Both the position numbers and the translations under genes were made by a program. Below the pieces are notes generated by a model. The model was not told the origin of the DNA. It saw only the letters and a list, made by a program, of their open reading frames with translations, and searched no databases. This document shows, piece by piece, positions 34,999 through 36,316 of a stretch of DNA of 36,316 nt. The stretch is from Clostridium sp. ZS2-4 (lineage in GTDB: Bacteria; Bacillota; Clostridia; Clostridiales; Clostridiaceae). Positions within the stretch are counted from its first letter, which is position 1; each line of letters starts with the position of its first letter. Where the stretch lies: the NCBI RefSeq assembly GCF_026719745.1, contig NZ_JAPPRQ010000042.1, positions 3,482 to 39,797 on the forward strand, written 5' to 3'.

Positions 34999-35085
34999 TA
35001 TATAGTTAATTGCCCAAACACGATGATAACACATATCACTTACCTGGATAAGGGCGTGTACTCAGGACTTACTGTTAACTATATA
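34999..35085. ncRNA. Probable structured RNA element B, downstream of the DUF3800 gene
   Basis: An 87-bp element closed by an 11-bp stem (34999-35009 with 35075-35085). Inside are blocks identical to element A at 35892: TGCCCA, TAACACATA, CTTACC, GGC and GGACTTACTG, in the same order with spacings of 10, 3, 8 and 9 bases. The closing stem differs in sequence from that of A yet pairs fully, i.e. it covaries. An inner stem ACACG/CGTGT is also possible. On the minus strand it begins 27 bp past the DUF3800 stop. Orientation is not proven. Confidence 0.55.
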
Positions 35086-35111
35086 AATTATACACTATTT
35101 ATTAGTATTTT

Positions 35112-35801
35112 TCAATTATTCGGTGGGAATTCAAAGGTTTCTATCAAATACCCATTGTCTATCATATATTGAATTTCATCTTCATAAGCTCCATCTGTTA
35201 AAATATAAGAGTAAAACAAATTTGAAAATACATCCGCTAGTTGAACAAGTTGATTATTGGAAGAATCAAAATAGTTTACAAATACTTCATCCACTAAGTT
35301 CTTCCCCGTTGAAAGCTCTGTATTCAAATATTCTTCTAATTGATGTCTATTGTAAGTTCTAACATTCCTCTCATCAATTTGTATGGTCCAAGTTTTATCA
35401 ATTAATATCTTTTCATTATTTAAATGTTTTAATGCTAATTTTAAAACGTAATTAAATGCTCTTGCTTTATTTTTATAAAAATTCTCATATGTCTTTGAAT
35501 TATCAACCCTTATGTATAATATCTTAAAATGATTATTTTTACAGAAATAATCTACAAATTTATTTTTCATTTCTGGAGTAAAAGCTGATCCTTTTAATTC
35601 AACAAATTTACCACCTTTAAACATTCTATTTTTTTCATCTATACTTTTCAATTCATTAAAGTATTTTTTTACAAATCTTTTATACACTTTTTTTAGCTTT
35701 TCTGGCTCTTCAACTAATACTAAAGCTACAATAAAATATTTATATTTTTTTACTTTTGTGTTATGTGTCATGCTGCCAGATTCATCAATATATATGTTCA
35801 T
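35112..35801 (-). CDS. DUF3800 family protein (RNase H-like fold)
   Basis: A 229-residue protein. The N-terminal IYIDESGS (D6, E7) is the diagnostic DUF3800 motif; IQIDERN in the middle and NNQLVQLADVFSNLFY near the C-terminus supply further conserved Asp residues, a layout consistent with a metal-dependent RNase H-like nuclease. Biochemical function of the family is not settled. I placed the start at the ATG at 35801 behind GGGAGG. It is flanked on both sides by copies of a conserved RNA-like element, and the CARF nuclease gene is next on the same strand. Such genes are often mobile or in defence regions. Confidence 0.85.
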   Translation of the reverse strand: MNIYIDESGSMTHNTKVKKYKYFIVALVLVEEPEKLKKVYKRFVKKYFNELKSIDEKNRMFKGGKFVELKGSAFTPEMKNKFVDYFCKNNHFKILYIRVDNSKTYENFYKNKARAFNYVLKLALKHLNNEKILIDKTWTIQIDERNVRTYNRHQLEEYLNTELSTGKNLVDEVFVNYFDSSNNQLVQLADVFSNLFYSYILTDGAYEDEIQYMIDNGYLIETFEFPPNN

Positions 35802-35891
35802 AAAATATCCTCCCACAGATGCATGTCCTTATTATATCATACACCGATAGATGAACATATATTTTGAGGAATTTCATATTTTAAAATGAAA

Positions 35892-35975
35892 ATAGCATCA
35901 ATTGCCCATGTATGACACTAACACATAATGCTTACCAAGAAAATGGCACATCATGGGACTTACTGTTGATGCTAT
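35892..35975. ncRNA. Probable structured RNA element A, upstream of the DUF3800 gene
   Basis: An 84-bp element closed by a 10-bp stem (35892-35901 with 35966-35975, arm ATAGCATCAA). It shares with element B the ordered blocks TGCCCA, TAACACATA, CTTACC, GGC and GGACTTACTG at nearly identical spacing, while the bases between and the closing stem have changed. CCCATG (35905-35910) can pair with CATGGG (35952-35957). It ends 90 bp before the DUF3800 start. I recall that comparative genomics has reported RNA motifs near DUF3800 genes; whether this is one of them is unverified. Confidence 0.55.
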
Positions 35976-36102
35976 ATTTGTATTATATTCATATTTAAAG
36001 AAAATATTACGTTAGATATGATTTTACTTATACATTTTCTTATATACTATTTTAAAACATCTACTAAATACACTATTTTAGAAATTAAAAGTTATGCATT
36101 TA

Positions 36103-36128
36103 AGTATAATACTTTTAAGTATTATACT
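36103..36128. other. Perfect 12-bp inverted repeat in the DUF3800-IS intergenic region
   Basis: AGTATAATACTT (36103-36114) and its complement (36117-36128) with a TT spacer, no T-run after. Operator or small hairpin; it lies in a 466-bp gap (35802-36267) otherwise holding element A and the insertion-sequence end. Confidence 0.4.
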
Positions 36129-36192
36129 CTAAAATATTATATTATATCTTGTAGTATAACATTATCTTATTTTACCGCTGATGCACTAGAAG

Positions 36193-36316
36193 TGTAGTGG
36201 TATACTAAAGTTGTAACACCTCAGTCGAATAAATGATATAATTTATTTCAGAAAAGAGGTTACGACAATGAAAAAACGAAGATACGAATCAGAATTTAAA
36301 AATAAGATTATACGCC
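36193..36316 (+). mobile_element. Left end of an IS3-type insertion sequence (cut by window edge)
   Basis: A transposase OrfA start lies at 36268. About 75 bp upstream, TGTAGTGGTATACTAAAG (from 36193) begins with the TG of an IS3-family inverted repeat and is a plausible left end; the right end is outside the window, so the boundary is an estimate. Confidence 0.55.
36268..36316 (+). CDS. IS3-family transposase OrfA, N-terminal fragment
   Basis: Sixteen codons are visible before the window ends: MKKRRYESEFKNKIIR. This is the typical beginning of IS3/IS911-type OrfA helix-turn-helix proteins (MKKRRYSxEFKxxIV). AGAGGT lies upstream of the ATG. The rest, including the DDE transposase OrfB, would lie to the right. 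Confidence 0.7.
   Translation, partial: MKKRRYESEFKNKIIR

Noticed and set aside
33700-36316. CRISPR array near the CARF nuclease
   Set aside because: I looked for regularly spaced direct repeats. Only the two RNA-like elements 893 bp apart recur, which is not an array.

Overview
The window is AT-rich (roughly 70 percent A+T), with strong AGGAGG-type ribosome sites, T-rich intrinsic terminators, a serine-type T-box, a SigI/RsgI module and clostridial cell-wall and chemotaxis genes. Together these point to a chromosomal segment of a Clostridium (sensu stricto-like) Firmicute; I cannot name the species from sequence alone.

Layout. (1) 1-7050, minus strand: an arsenic/metal-resistance island with an ArsP/DUF318 permease, a Cys-tailed ferredoxin, a small thioredoxin, a NapH-like Fe-S/FMN membrane protein, an MFS exporter, a metallophosphoesterase, Acr3 and ArsR. 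Four copies of one 24-bp dyad sit in the promoters of the ferredoxin, thioredoxin, MFS and arsR genes, so the island looks like one ArsR regulon. A histidine-kinase remnant lies between two of its genes. (2) 7182-8226: an HD-GYP c-di-GMP phosphodiesterase. (3) 8361-15640: a SigI neighbourhood with sigI, two RsgI-like anti-sigma genes, a GntP-type permease, a divergent acidic exported DUF5667-like protein and an exported glucosaminidase. The last two share an ACCCCC-N19-CGTA promoter that I infer is read by SigI. Two decayed IS200/IS605-like right ends, in inverted orientation, bracket the first part of this block. (4) 15640-21772: a ferritin-like protein, a GT4 glycosyltransferase, and a T-box-controlled serine operon (aminotransferase, serA, TIM-barrel isomerase). 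(5) 21807-26898: a chemotaxis receptor, a PhoB-type two-component system and an exported PepSY-like protein. The last two are convergent, and the space between them holds nine exact DnaA boxes in three modules. (6) 27322-30130: a small protein, ispF, and a plasmid-like ParM/ParR-type pair with a divergent HTH gene. (7) 30783-33620: a PAS histidine kinase and a response regulator. (8) 33720-36316: a Card1/Can2-like CARF nuclease, a DUF3800 gene flanked by two copies of a conserved, probably structured element of about 85 nt, and the left end of an IS3-type insertion sequence.

Best candidates for something new are the DUF3800 gene with its paired flanking elements beside an orphan CARF nuclease, the DnaA-box cluster, and the SigI circuit whose anti-sigma proteins have lost the canonical Asn-Pro self-cleavage site.
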